A DNA stretch of 5,929 bases. It comes from an uncultured Eubacteriales bacterium. Its GTDB lineage: Bacteria; Bacillota; Clostridia; Oscillospirales; CAG-272. This document shows positions 1 to 4,504 of the stretch, piece after piece. How positions within the stretch are numbered: position 1 is the stretch's first letter; every line of letters begins with the position of its first letter. A model generated the notes under the pieces. It ran no database searches. It was given only the letters and a program-made list of their open reading frames with translations, and was not told the DNA's origin. Location: positions 1 to 5,929 of the forward strand of contig UQXK01000069.1 of the NCBI GenBank assembly GCA_900544985.1, written 5' to 3'. The translations under genes and the position numbers were made by a program.

Positions 1-27
1 TTCACGAAAAGTCCTTTGTGTCCGGGT

Positions 28-46
28 TTGGGGCGGACAGCCCCAA
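28..46. other. GC-rich hairpin with a competing alternative stem
   Basis: TTGGGGC (28-34) pairs with GCCCCAA (40-46) across a 5-nt loop. The same right-hand sequence can instead form TGTCCG (19-24) with CGGACA (34-39), so the two stems are mutually exclusive. The perfect terminator at 61-90 follows 14 nt later. I cannot identify the RNA or gene this belongs to. It may be the 3' end of something upstream of the window, or a dispersed intergenic palindrome. Confidence 0.4.
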
Positions 47-60
47 CTGACAACGCTTAC

Positions 61-90
61 AAAAAAACGCGGTTTACACCGCGTTTTTTT
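61..90. terminator. Perfectly symmetric bidirectional intrinsic terminator
   Basis: AAAAAAACGCGGT (61-73) and ACCGCGTTTTTTT (78-90) form a perfect 13-bp inverted repeat around a 4-nt loop. Either strand therefore reads as a GC stem followed by seven T residues. On the minus strand it is the first canonical terminator downstream of trmL. On the plus strand it would end whatever transcript enters from the left edge. Confidence 0.85.
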
Positions 91-106
91 AATTTGTCAG
101 AATATG

Positions 107-124
107 TTGGAACTGCCGTTCCAA
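107..124. repeat. Short palindrome next to the dispersed hairpin element
   Basis: TTGGAAC (107-113) and GTTCCAA (118-124) are perfect 7-nt arms around TGCC. It directly abuts the element at 126-182 and may be an outer module of it. The matching position at the right-hand copy lies beyond the end of the window, so this cannot be tested here. Confidence 0.4.
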
Positions 125-125
125 A

Positions 126-182
126 CTTTGCTTCAAGGGGCTTTTTGTAAAAAGCCCCTTAAAAATCCGCAAAAACTTTTGC
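126..182 (-). repeat. Dispersed gene-end hairpin element, copy 1
   Basis: The core is a 12-bp perfect stem with a 2-nt loop (135-160, arms AAGGGGCTTTTT and AAAAAGCCCCTT), flanked by TTGCTT on one side and AAAAATCCGCAAAA on the other. The same arrangement recurs on the opposite strand at 5876-5929, with a few substitutions and short indels. Both copies lie just after a stop codon (trmL here, the MATE gene there) and point the same way relative to that gene. A second weak stem (GCAAAA with TTTTGC) sits on the gene-proximal side. It lacks a T-tract on the trmL strand, so it is not a classic terminator. It may stabilise mRNA 3' ends or be a REP/MITE-like repeat. Confidence 0.65.
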
Positions 183-224
183 TCAAACACACCACTTTAC
201 TTTGATGAAAACTTTTTAAAACTC

Positions 225-719
225 TCAGTCGGAATTTATTATCCCCGGATCGAGCACAAGCCCCGAAAAATCTCTCTGTCTCAAAATTTCATAAACCGAA
301 ACAGCGACGCTGTTCGAAAGATTGAGCGAACGTCTTCCCTCACGCATCGGGAGCCTCAGGGTTCTGTCAAAATTTTCGCGGAGAAGTGCTTCGTCAAGTC
401 CCGTCGTCTCCTTTCCGAAAATTATAAACACGCGTTTTGAATAGACAGGTTCGGTATAAGCAAGACTTCCTTTTTTCGAGAAGAACCACATCTCCTCGCC
501 CTTGTTTTTTTCAAAAAATTCCGCTTCGTTCTCGTAATAGCTTATGTCAAGCTCGTCCCAGTAATCGAGTCCGGCGCGCTTCATTTTTTTATCGTCTATT
601 TCGAATCCGAGCGGCTTCACAAGATGGAGCGCCGCGCCCGTGGCAGAACAGGTGCGCGCTATATTTCCCGTATTCTGCGGTATCTGCGGTTCGAAAAGAA
701 CTATATTTATGTCAGCCAT
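225..719 (-). CDS. trmL: tRNA (cytidine/uridine-2'-O-)-methyltransferase TrmL (YibK family)
   Basis: Predicted SAM-dependent cytosolic enzyme that 2'-O-methylates the wobble nucleotide (position 34) of tRNA-Leu isoacceptors. The 164 residues match the usual size of this compact SPOUT-fold family (about 155-160). Family motifs are all present in order: FEPQIPQNTGNI (residues 9-20), the RAGLDYW segment (48-54), FGKETTGL (101-108), and the trefoil-knot SAM-binding region LPM...RSLNLSNSVAVSVYE (123-144). The start is supported by GGGAG on the minus strand (725-729), 5 nt before the ATG. It is monocistronic: its own promoter lies at 811-839, the neighbouring deacetylase operon diverges from it, and the terminator at 61-90 lies downstream. 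Nothing looks truncated. A generic SpoU-like methylase is the only alternative, but the small size and motif set favour TrmL. Confidence 0.93.
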   Translation of the reverse strand: MADINIVLFEPQIPQNTGNIARTCSATGAALHLVKPLGFEIDDKKMKRAGLDYWDELDISYYENEAEFFEKNKGEEMWFFSKKGSLAYTEPVYSKRVFIIFGKETTGLDEALLRENFDRTLRLPMREGRRSLNLSNSVAVSVYEILRQRDFSGLVLDPGIINSD

Positions 720-810
720 AAAATCTCCCGAGCATATATATTTCCCGACTGCGTATCAATCACCAAAAGCACACCGTCAATCAGAAAAACAGATTTTCGT
801 ATTTTAAAAG

Positions 811-839
811 ATTATATCTCAGACAAAGGCAAAAATCAA
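811..839 (-). promoter_or_regulatory. Sigma-A-type promoter of trmL
   Basis: On the minus strand, TTGATT (834-839) and TATAAT (811-816) are separated by exactly 17 bp. The predicted start near 804 gives a leader of about 85 nt before the trmL ATG at 719. The ribosome site GGGAG (725-729) lies in this leader. The same hexamer pair with the same spacing recurs twice in the LysR/MATE spacer. Confidence 0.65.
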
Positions 840-853
840 GGTGTTTTTATATT

Positions 854-881
854 TATACATTTGTATTAAATATTTTATAAT
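854..881 (+). promoter_or_regulatory. Weak candidate promoter for the deacetylase operon
   Basis: Within the very AT-rich stretch 841-960, TATAAT (876-881) lies 16 bp after TATACA (854-859), which would give a leader of about 110 nt. The -35 match is poor and such AT-rich DNA yields -10-like words by chance, so the true start could be elsewhere between 860 and 955. Confidence 0.3.
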
Positions 882-987
882 TTTGTATAAATTATTTATT
901 TTCCGTTTTTTTCTTTATAAGGCATATTTTTTTCGGTTTAATTACTCGTACAATGCAAAAAATTAAAACGTCAACCATAAATTCAAA

Positions 988-993
988 AAGGAG
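988..993 (+). promoter_or_regulatory. Ribosome binding site that sets the PdaA-like start
   Basis: AAGGAG, 7 nt before the ATG at 1001. It rules in 1001 over the in-frame ATG at 953, which has no such site and would add 16 polar, basic residues ahead of the signal peptide. Confidence 0.85.
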
Positions 994-1000
994 ACGACAA

Positions 1001-1759
1001 ATGAAAAAATCATTGAAGATAACATCGATAACGATTGTTTTATCAATATTCATGACGCTCTTTGTATACAGCGCAGACGCGTACAACTGGTATTGCAAAA
1101 GAGCAAAAAATCATATGCGCCCGACAGCCGAACCTTCCATGAATTTTATAACGGAAAACGGCGGCGCATTTATAGGCAAAGACCCGGAAGAGAAAGTGAT
1201 ATATCTGACATTCGACGCAGGCTACGAGAACGGAAACATAGCCAAAATTCTCGACGTTTTAAAAACGCATAATGCCACAGGGGCGTTCTTCGTTCTCGAA
1301 AATATAATAAAACATGACACCGAGCTTGTACGCCGCATGGCGAACGAAGGACACCTCATATGCAATCACACGGCAAAGCACAAAGATATGACAAAAATGA
1401 ACGACGAGCAATTCGCCGCAGAGCTTAAAAAGCTCGAAGACGTTCTTATGGAGTATGTCGGAGTGGAATGTGCAAAATTCTACCGCCCGCCGGAAGGAAG
1501 ATTTAACGAAAAAAATTTAAAAGCGGCAAACGCTCTCGGATACAAAACGGTATTTTGGAGTCTTGCATATGCGGATTGGGACAACGATAAACAACCCGAA
1601 AAAGAAAAAGCAAAGCAGCTTCTTCTTTCGAACACTCACAACGGCGCCGTAATACTTCTTCACCCAACCTCAAAGACGAATGCGGATATACTCGATTCCC
1701 TTCTTACGGAATGGGAAAAAGAGGGTTACAGATTCGGCACTCTTTCCGAACTGTTCTGA
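1001..1759 (+). CDS. PdaA-like polysaccharide deacetylase (delta-lactam-type de-N-acetylase)
   Basis: A 252-residue secreted or membrane-tethered CE4-fold enzyme. Residues 1-27 are a signal peptide or anchor (KK, then a hydrophobic run of about 18, then YSADA). The mature part begins YNWYCKR, comparable to the NWGFKR start of Bacillus subtilis PdaA. Motifs: TFDAGYENG (70-78, catalytic-base Asp72), NHTAKH (His123 and His127, metal ligands), RPPEGRF (162-168), DW (192-193) and LLHP (His221). PdaA has Asn where canonical CE4 enzymes have the second, metal-binding Asp; here it is Ala73. PdaA removes the acetyl group from N-acetylmuramic acid during muramic-delta-lactam formation in spore cortex. 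That role is inferred from family resemblance, and a vegetative wall role is possible. First gene of a two-gene operon with the CE4 gene 25 bp downstream. Confidence 0.85.
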   Translation: MKKSLKITSITIVLSIFMTLFVYSADAYNWYCKRAKNHMRPTAEPSMNFITENGGAFIGKDPEEKVIYLTFDAGYENGNIAKILDVLKTHNATGAFFVLENIIKHDTELVRRMANEGHLICNHTAKHKDMTKMNDEQFAAELKKLEDVLMEYVGVECAKFYRPPEGRFNEKNLKAANALGYKTVFWSLAYADWDNDKQPEKEKAKQLLLSNTHNGAVILLHPTSKTNADILDSLLTEWEKEGYRFGTLSELF

Positions 1760-1784
1760 TATTTTCTGATTTAAAGGCAAAGAT

Positions 1785-2492
1785 ATGAAAAAGATAATTT
1801 CTGTTATATTTGCGGCGCTTCTTGCGATACCGTTTTTCTGTAAAGCATCGAGCGCCGCGGCGCCTCCGAAAAAGGACGGCGTCGTATTTTCCGGCAGCGT
1901 ATCGTCAGGCAAAAGAATAGCACTGACATTTGACGACGGACCGCACCCGACAAAGACCAAGGAAATTCTTGACATTCTTGATAAATACGATGTAAAAGCG
2001 ACTTTTTTTATCATCGGGGTAAATGCGGAAAGATACCCGGAAATAATCGCGGACGAAGCGGCGCGGGGACATGAACTTGCGAATCACTCATACTCTCATA
2101 AAAATCTCTCCAAAATCTGCGACGACAAAATAAAAGAAGAAATAGAAAAAACCGATGAAATAATAGAAAAGGCGGCAAATATAAAGCCCAAACTTTTCAG
2201 ACCCCCCACGGGAGCTTACTCGGAAAGTATAGTAAAAGTCGCAAAAGAATTCGGGAAAACGACGATAATATGGACAGTAGACACGCTTGACTGGGCAAAC
2301 GCGCCGAAAGATGATATAGTGAAAAATATAAAATCAAACGTTCAGAACGGAAGCATAATCCTGTTCCACGATTTCACCGGAAAAGAATCTCATACCAAAG
2401 ACGCCCTCGACACAATAATTCCCTATCTTAAAGAACAGGGATACGAATTTGTCACCGTCTCCGAACTTATAGAAGAGCCGTCGGAACAATAA
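1785..2492 (+). CDS. Secreted CE4 polysaccharide (chitooligosaccharide/peptidoglycan) deacetylase
   Basis: A 235-residue protein: signal peptide (residues 1 to about 25, KKIISV then AALLAIPFF and SSAAA) plus a single NodB-homology domain of normal length. All five CE4 motifs are intact: TFDDG (48-52, base Asp50 and metal ligand Asp51), HSYSH (His101 and His105), RPPTGAYS (139-146), DW (169-170) and LFHD with catalytic His195. It should be a metal-dependent esterase removing acetyl groups from N-acetylglucosamine or N-acetylmuramic residues outside the membrane. The substrate cannot be read from the sequence. AAAGG (1773-1777) lies 7 nt before the ATG. With 25 bp and no terminator after the PdaA-like gene, the two are very likely co-transcribed. 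Cys19 does not sit in a proper lipobox, so I do not call a lipoprotein. The final residues (EEPSEQ) are an unstructured polar tail. Confidence 0.88.
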   Translation: MKKIISVIFAALLAIPFFCKASSAAAPPKKDGVVFSGSVSSGKRIALTFDDGPHPTKTKEILDILDKYDVKATFFIIGVNAERYPEIIADEAARGHELANHSYSHKNLSKICDDKIKEEIEKTDEIIEKAANIKPKLFRPPTGAYSESIVKVAKEFGKTTIIWTVDTLDWANAPKDDIVKNIKSNVQNGSIILFHDFTGKESHTKDALDTIIPYLKEQGYEFVTVSELIEEPSEQ

Positions 2493-2496
2493 AAAC

Positions 2497-2572
2497 AACG
2501 CGTCTCATAGTTTCCGCTTTATAAATCATACGATTTTTCGGTATGTTTTATAAAAACGGCATGAGGCGCGTT
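2497..2572. terminator. Unusually long hairpin shared by two convergent genes
   Basis: The outer arms AACGCGTCTCAT (2497-2508) and ATGAGGCGCGTT (2561-2572) pair over 12 bp with one G-T wobble. Inside, CCG/CGG, then TTTATAAA/TTTATAAA, then CATAC/GTATG continue the pairing with small mismatches, leaving a 9-nt apex. The plus strand ends in TTTT (2571-2574). On the minus strand the stem is followed by TGTTTTT, so it can terminate both the deacetylase operon (stop 2492) and the minus-strand gene (stop 2586). Confidence 0.75.
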
Positions 2573-2585
2573 TTGTCGCACAAAT

Positions 2586-2921
2586 TTACTTTGCGTAAAG
2601 AATAAAAGTTACGGCGGCGCTGATAAGCGAGCTGAGTATCGCGGTTATGATCGCCGTAAATACCGTGTTCATGCGGGAACGCGGTATTTTTTCTATTTCG
2701 CGTATACGTTTTTCGTGCATTGTAATAGAAGAATTCATAGTTTCGAGCTTTTCGACAAGACGCACTATATTTTCATTCTGCCGATATATGGCATCGGCAA
2801 GTTTTTCAAGACGGTCTATCCTGTGCGTATTGCTTTTCGCTCTTTCTTCGATACGCGTAACGCGTTCCGAAAGAAATGATGTATCTTCGTTACCGTTATT
2901 CTTCTGTTCCGTAAAGATCAC
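2586..2921 (-). CDS. Small coiled-coil protein with C-terminal membrane anchor (unknown function)
   Basis: A 111-residue protein. Residues about 17-80 are highly charged with regularly spaced Leu/Ile/Val (RVTRIEERAK, RIDRLEKLAD, RLVEKLETM, RIREIEKI), indicating a long coiled coil. Residues about 86-109 form one membrane helix (TVFTAIITAILSSLISAA) ending YAK. Such a coil plus C-terminal anchor recalls the XhlA (haemolysin/holin-accessory) type, but no other phage gene is nearby, so the name is not assigned. The start is GTG at 2919-2921; there is no in-frame ATG before Met62 and an in-frame stop lies upstream. The GGGG at the start codon is too close to be its ribosome site, so the exact start is uncertain. 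It is preceded by a candidate promoter at 3097-3125 and a leader of about 170 nt. Confidence 0.7.
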   Translation of the reverse strand: MIFTEQKNNGNEDTSFLSERVTRIEERAKSNTHRIDRLEKLADAIYRQNENIVRLVEKLETMNSSITMHEKRIREIEKIPRSRMNTVFTAIITAILSSLISAAVTFILYAK

Positions 2922-3026
2922 CCCTTTTTTATTTTTTATAAAGGCATTGACCTTCGACGATGTTTGATTTTATTTTTTTATTTTTTTGAAGATAAGAAAA
3001 ATCGGCTTTCCTGTTTTGCCATGCGG

Positions 3027-3063
3027 TTTGCAACATAATATCAGGCGGCATTACCGTTGCAAA
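3027..3063. other. Hairpin in the leader of the coiled-coil gene
   Basis: TTTGCAAC (3027-3034) and GTTGCAAA (3056-3063) are perfect 8-nt arms. Inside them TAAT (3036-3039) can pair with ATTA (3050-3053). It is transcribed if the minus-strand promoter at 3097-3125 is used, ending about 105 nt before the GTG start. It lacks a T-tract, so it is not an intrinsic terminator. It could equally be a protein-binding palindrome on DNA. Confidence 0.45.
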
Positions 3064-3096
3064 AGATATTGCGCGTTGTCGGCAAAGTCCGTTTTA

Positions 3097-3125
3097 ATTG
3101 TATAGGCATTATTTTTATACTGCAA
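3097..3125 (-). promoter_or_regulatory. Candidate promoter for the coiled-coil gene
   Basis: On the minus strand, TTGCAG (3120-3125) and TACAAT (3097-3102) are 17 bp apart. The predicted start near 3090 gives a leader of about 170 nt to the GTG at 2921. The promoter is embraced by the inverted repeat GTATAGGC (3100-3107) and GCCTATAC (3139-3146), with one arm covering part of the -10 and the other upstream of the -35. That is a plausible repressor or activator site, though no regulator can be named. Confidence 0.5.
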
Positions 3126-3206
3126 AAGCAAAAAGTCCGCCTATACCCGTTTTCGGTTCAAACTGATTTTTCTCTTCTCATAAATACAACACTATGTGTT
3201 TGTCCG

Positions 3207-3287
3207 TGAAGCAATCGCATTTTCTTGCAAGGACGCTATTGCGAAGCCGTCAATGACGCAGGACGCGCAAAGCGCGTCGGCGAATCC
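3207..3287. repeat. Structured tandem repeat, unit 1
   Basis: An 81-bp unit made of consecutive palindromes: a leading stem with arms GCAATCGC and GCTATTGC (one mismatch) around CTTGCAAG; the 5-nt-arm palindrome CGTCA-A-TGACG; a 7-bp stem GACGCGC-AAA-GCGCGTC (3262-3278); and the closing CGAATCC. Positions 3241-3287 match unit 2 with one substitution. The spacer after it ends in an AT-rich box at 3321-3340 that also recurs after unit 2. Confidence 0.8.
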
Positions 3288-3320
3288 AAAGCGGGATTTA
3301 CTGAATTTCCACATAGCAAT

Positions 3321-3340
3321 CTTCTGCGTATATTCTACCA
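3321..3340. repeat. AT-rich boundary box of the tandem repeat, copy 1
   Basis: CTTCTGCGTATATTCTACCA matches the box at 3457-3476 at 18 of 20 positions. Read on the minus strand it contains TGGTAGAAT, an extended -10-like sequence with one mismatch to TATAAT. It marks the junction between unit 1 and unit 2. Confidence 0.6.
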
Positions 3341-3421
3341 TGAAGCAAAAATGCTTGCTTGCAAGGGCATTTTTGCGAAGCCGTCAATGACGCAGGGCGC
3401 GCAAAGCGCGTCGGCGAATCC
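3341..3421. repeat. Structured tandem repeat, unit 2
   Basis: Same length (81 bp) and organisation as unit 1, offset by 134 bp. The leading stem is stronger: GCAAAAATG (3345-3353) with CATTTTTGC (3368-3376), and inside it CTTGC-TT-GCAAG. The core 3375-3421 differs from unit 1 only at 3397 (G for A), which turns a base pair of the GCGC stem into a G-T wobble. The tail extends into a further perfect stem, GCGAATCCG (3414-3422) with CGGATTCGC (3429-3437). Confidence 0.8.
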
Positions 3422-3476
3422 GAGACAACGGATTCGCAAAGTCTTGCATCGCAAGACTTCTGTGTATATTATACCA
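3414..3476. repeat. Partial third module and terminal box of the repeat array
   Basis: After unit 2 come two perfect hairpins: GCGAATCCG/CGGATTCGC (3414-3437) and AAGTCTTGC-ATC-GCAAGACTT (3439-3459). They are followed by the boundary box CTTCTGTGTATATTATACCA (3457-3476). Read on the minus strand, GAAG-stem with CTTGC/GCAAG-TTTGCGAA resembles the leading stem of unit 2, suggesting a degenerate, inverted partial copy. Confidence 0.6.
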
Positions 3477-3496
3477 CAAAACAGTAAAAAAGTCCA
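3468..3496 (-). promoter_or_regulatory. Extended -10 promoter reading into the repeat array
   Basis: On the minus strand the boundary box contains TGGTATAAT (3468-3476), an extended -10 with a perfect TATAAT. TGGACT (3491-3496) lies 17 bp upstream as a partial -35. Transcription would run through both repeat units towards the coiled-coil gene. It lies just beyond the LysR gene's stop, where I see no terminator, so read-through from that gene could also transcribe the repeats. Confidence 0.4.
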
Positions 3497-3511
3497 CACC
3501 CGCGCATAAAG

Positions 3512-4375
3512 TCAGCGAGCAGTCATCTGATTTTTTATATAATTTGTCAAAAAATCAAAGAAATGCTTCTTAACTCCGTCCTTTTCCGAATCATAGAGGG
3601 TAACGACTATCTTTCTCCTGAACTTTCCTCTTATCGGCACAAAAGCGATATCTCTTCCGCTCGGCTTTCCCCAAGAAAAAGCGGGGTGAAAGCAAACTCC
3701 AAAGCCCGCGGAAACAAGATCTTCTATCGCCCTTGTGCTGTCGCATTCAAACACTATATTCGGGAAAAAGCCCGCATTCTCGCAATATTTCTCGCAGATA
3801 TAGTAAAAAGAGCGGGATTTATCGACAGACAAAAGCTTTTTGTCTTTAAGTTCCGTCATTGCTATTCCGTCGGGATATTTTTCCGCTTCCTCCTTTCGCA
3901 TAGCGACGAATATCTCTTCTTCTACGCAAAAAGAATCTTTCGGAGACGCCGTTTCAGGAAGAGACGTGGTAACCGTTATATCCGAACTTTCATTTCCCGA
4001 TTCGCGCGTAAGCTCTATTACGACATCGGAAAATTTTTTCTTGTATGATATGATAGCCTCGGTAAGCAGAAGGCTCGCAGCTCTCACATTTATTTTTACG
4101 GTATTTTCACGCCTGTTTTTCTCATTGCGAAGAACCTCCGGAAGATGATCAAGCTCATTCAGTATCTTTTTTATCTTGCCGTAAAAAAGCTCCCCTTCGC
4201 GCGTAAGAGCTATATTCCTGCCGTTTTTTTCGAAAAGCGAAACACCGAGTTCATTTTCAAGCCTTTTTATTGTTCCGGAAACGGCGGGCTGAGCCACATG
4301 GAGCTCGTTTGCGGCTCTTGTGATATGCTGATATTTCGCGGCAATCGCAAAATACCGTAATTGTTGCAATTCCAT
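3512..4375 (-). CDS. LysR-type transcriptional regulator, probable regulator of the adjacent exporter
   Basis: 287 residues, slightly short for the family (about 290-310). The N-terminal winged helix-turn-helix is textbook: MELQQLRYF (1-9), HITRAANELHVAQPAVSGTI (17-36), RLENELGVSLFEKNGR (38-53), LTREGE (57-62). A linker helix follows, then an effector domain of the periplasmic-binding-protein type from about residue 92, with the usual ending segment GFGVCFHPAF. The start is fixed by the conserved first residues; the nearest purine-rich site, GAGGG (4388-4392), is 12 nt away, so initiation may be weak. It is transcribed divergently from the MATE gene across 129 bp with overlapping promoters, the standard layout for a LysR regulator controlling its neighbour and itself. 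The ligand cannot be predicted. Confidence 0.93.
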   Translation of the reverse strand: MELQQLRYFAIAAKYQHITRAANELHVAQPAVSGTIKRLENELGVSLFEKNGRNIALTREGELFYGKIKKILNELDHLPEVLRNEKNRRENTVKINVRAASLLLTEAIISYKKKFSDVVIELTRESGNESSDITVTTSLPETASPKDSFCVEEEIFVAMRKEEAEKYPDGIAMTELKDKKLLSVDKSRSFYYICEKYCENAGFFPNIVFECDSTRAIEDLVSAGFGVCFHPAFSWGKPSGRDIAFVPIRGKFRRKIVVTLYDSEKDGVKKHFFDFLTNYIKNQMTAR

Positions 4376-4426
4376 ATTGGTGAAAATCCCTCATTTTCAT
4401 AATTTTTATGTTATATATTTGTTCCG

Positions 4427-4455
4427 ATTATATACTTGATTTTATTGTTTGTCAA
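4427..4455 (-). promoter_or_regulatory. Perfect consensus promoter of the LysR-type gene
   Basis: On the minus strand, TTGACA (4450-4455) and TATAAT (4427-4432) are exactly 17 bp apart, a full match to the sigma-A consensus. Its spacer contains the -35 of the opposing MATE promoter (4436-4441). The predicted start is about 45 nt before the LysR ATG. Confidence 0.75.
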
Positions 4456-4464
4456 GGTTATAAT
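4436..4464 (+). promoter_or_regulatory. Promoter of the MATE exporter gene
   Basis: TTGATT (4436-4441) and TATAAT (4459-4464) lie 17 bp apart on the plus strand, about 40 nt before the MATE ATG at 4505. It overlaps the LysR promoter by 20 bp in the opposite direction, so polymerase cannot occupy both at once. Confidence 0.7.
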
Positions 4465-4480
4465 TGAATACGAAATTATA
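4459..4480. promoter_or_regulatory. Inverted repeat, candidate LysR operator
   Basis: TATAATT (4459-4465) and AATTATA (4474-4480) are perfect 7-nt arms with an 8-nt centre. One arm covers the -10 of the MATE promoter and the other the -10 of the second minus-strand promoter. Because two opposing TATAAT boxes give such symmetry by themselves, the operator reading is tentative. Confidence 0.35.
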
Positions 4481-4503
4481 CTTTAAGAAAGCTCGAAAAT
4501 CAA
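4475..4503 (-). promoter_or_regulatory. Second candidate promoter of the LysR-type gene
   Basis: On the minus strand, TTGATT (4498-4503) and TATAAT (4475-4480) are again 17 bp apart. The -35 ends one base before the MATE start codon. Transcripts from here would cross the MATE promoter and the first LysR promoter. Confidence 0.5.
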
Positions 4504-4504
4504 A

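Larger units (their letters stand above)
2922..3206. other. Non-coding leader/spacer upstream of the coiled-coil gene
   Basis: No supportable gene on either strand. The part nearest the gene (2921-2998) is dominated by A/T runs. It also holds the inverted repeat at 3027-3063 and the promoter with flanking inverted repeat at 3097-3146. From about 3150 to 3206 I see nothing recognisable. Confidence 0.6.

Noticed and set aside
1..150. Tail of a protein-coding gene entering from the left (open frame to a stop at 148-150)
   Set aside because: The frame runs through the perfect terminator at 61-90 and the palindromes, and the encoded peptide shows no recognisable features.
135..160. Intrinsic terminator for trmL
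   Set aside because: On the trmL strand the stem is followed by GAAGCAAAG, with no T-tract. The terminator at 61-90 is the better candidate.
922..954. Sporulation-sigma promoter for the PdaA-like gene (GCATATT ... CGTACAAT)
   Set aside because: The two boxes look like sigma-E/sigma-G elements, but the 18-20 nt spacing and mismatches in the -10 do not fit either consensus well.
953..1000. N-terminal extension of the PdaA-like protein from the ATG at 953
   Set aside because: No ribosome site precedes 953. AAGGAG is 7 nt before 1001, and the extension would put 16 polar, basic residues ahead of an otherwise normal signal peptide.
1785..1850. Lipoprotein signal at Cys19 of the CE4 deacetylase
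   Set aside because: The preceding residues (IPFF) do not match a lipobox; a cleavable signal peptide near the SSAAA segment fits better.
3207..3476. CRISPR array
   Set aside because: Only two full units, each 81 bp and internally palindromic, with no uniform short spacers and no cas genes.
3196..3509. Small plus-strand reading frames across the repeat array (64 and 94 codons)
   Set aside because: They are two frames of the same palindromic repeat with no ribosome sites; the repeated peptides simply reflect the DNA repeat.
3563..4360. Plus-strand reading frames antisense to the LysR-type gene
   Set aside because: They are shadows of a well-supported gene: low-complexity Arg/Ser/Phe-rich products with no ribosome sites or family motifs.
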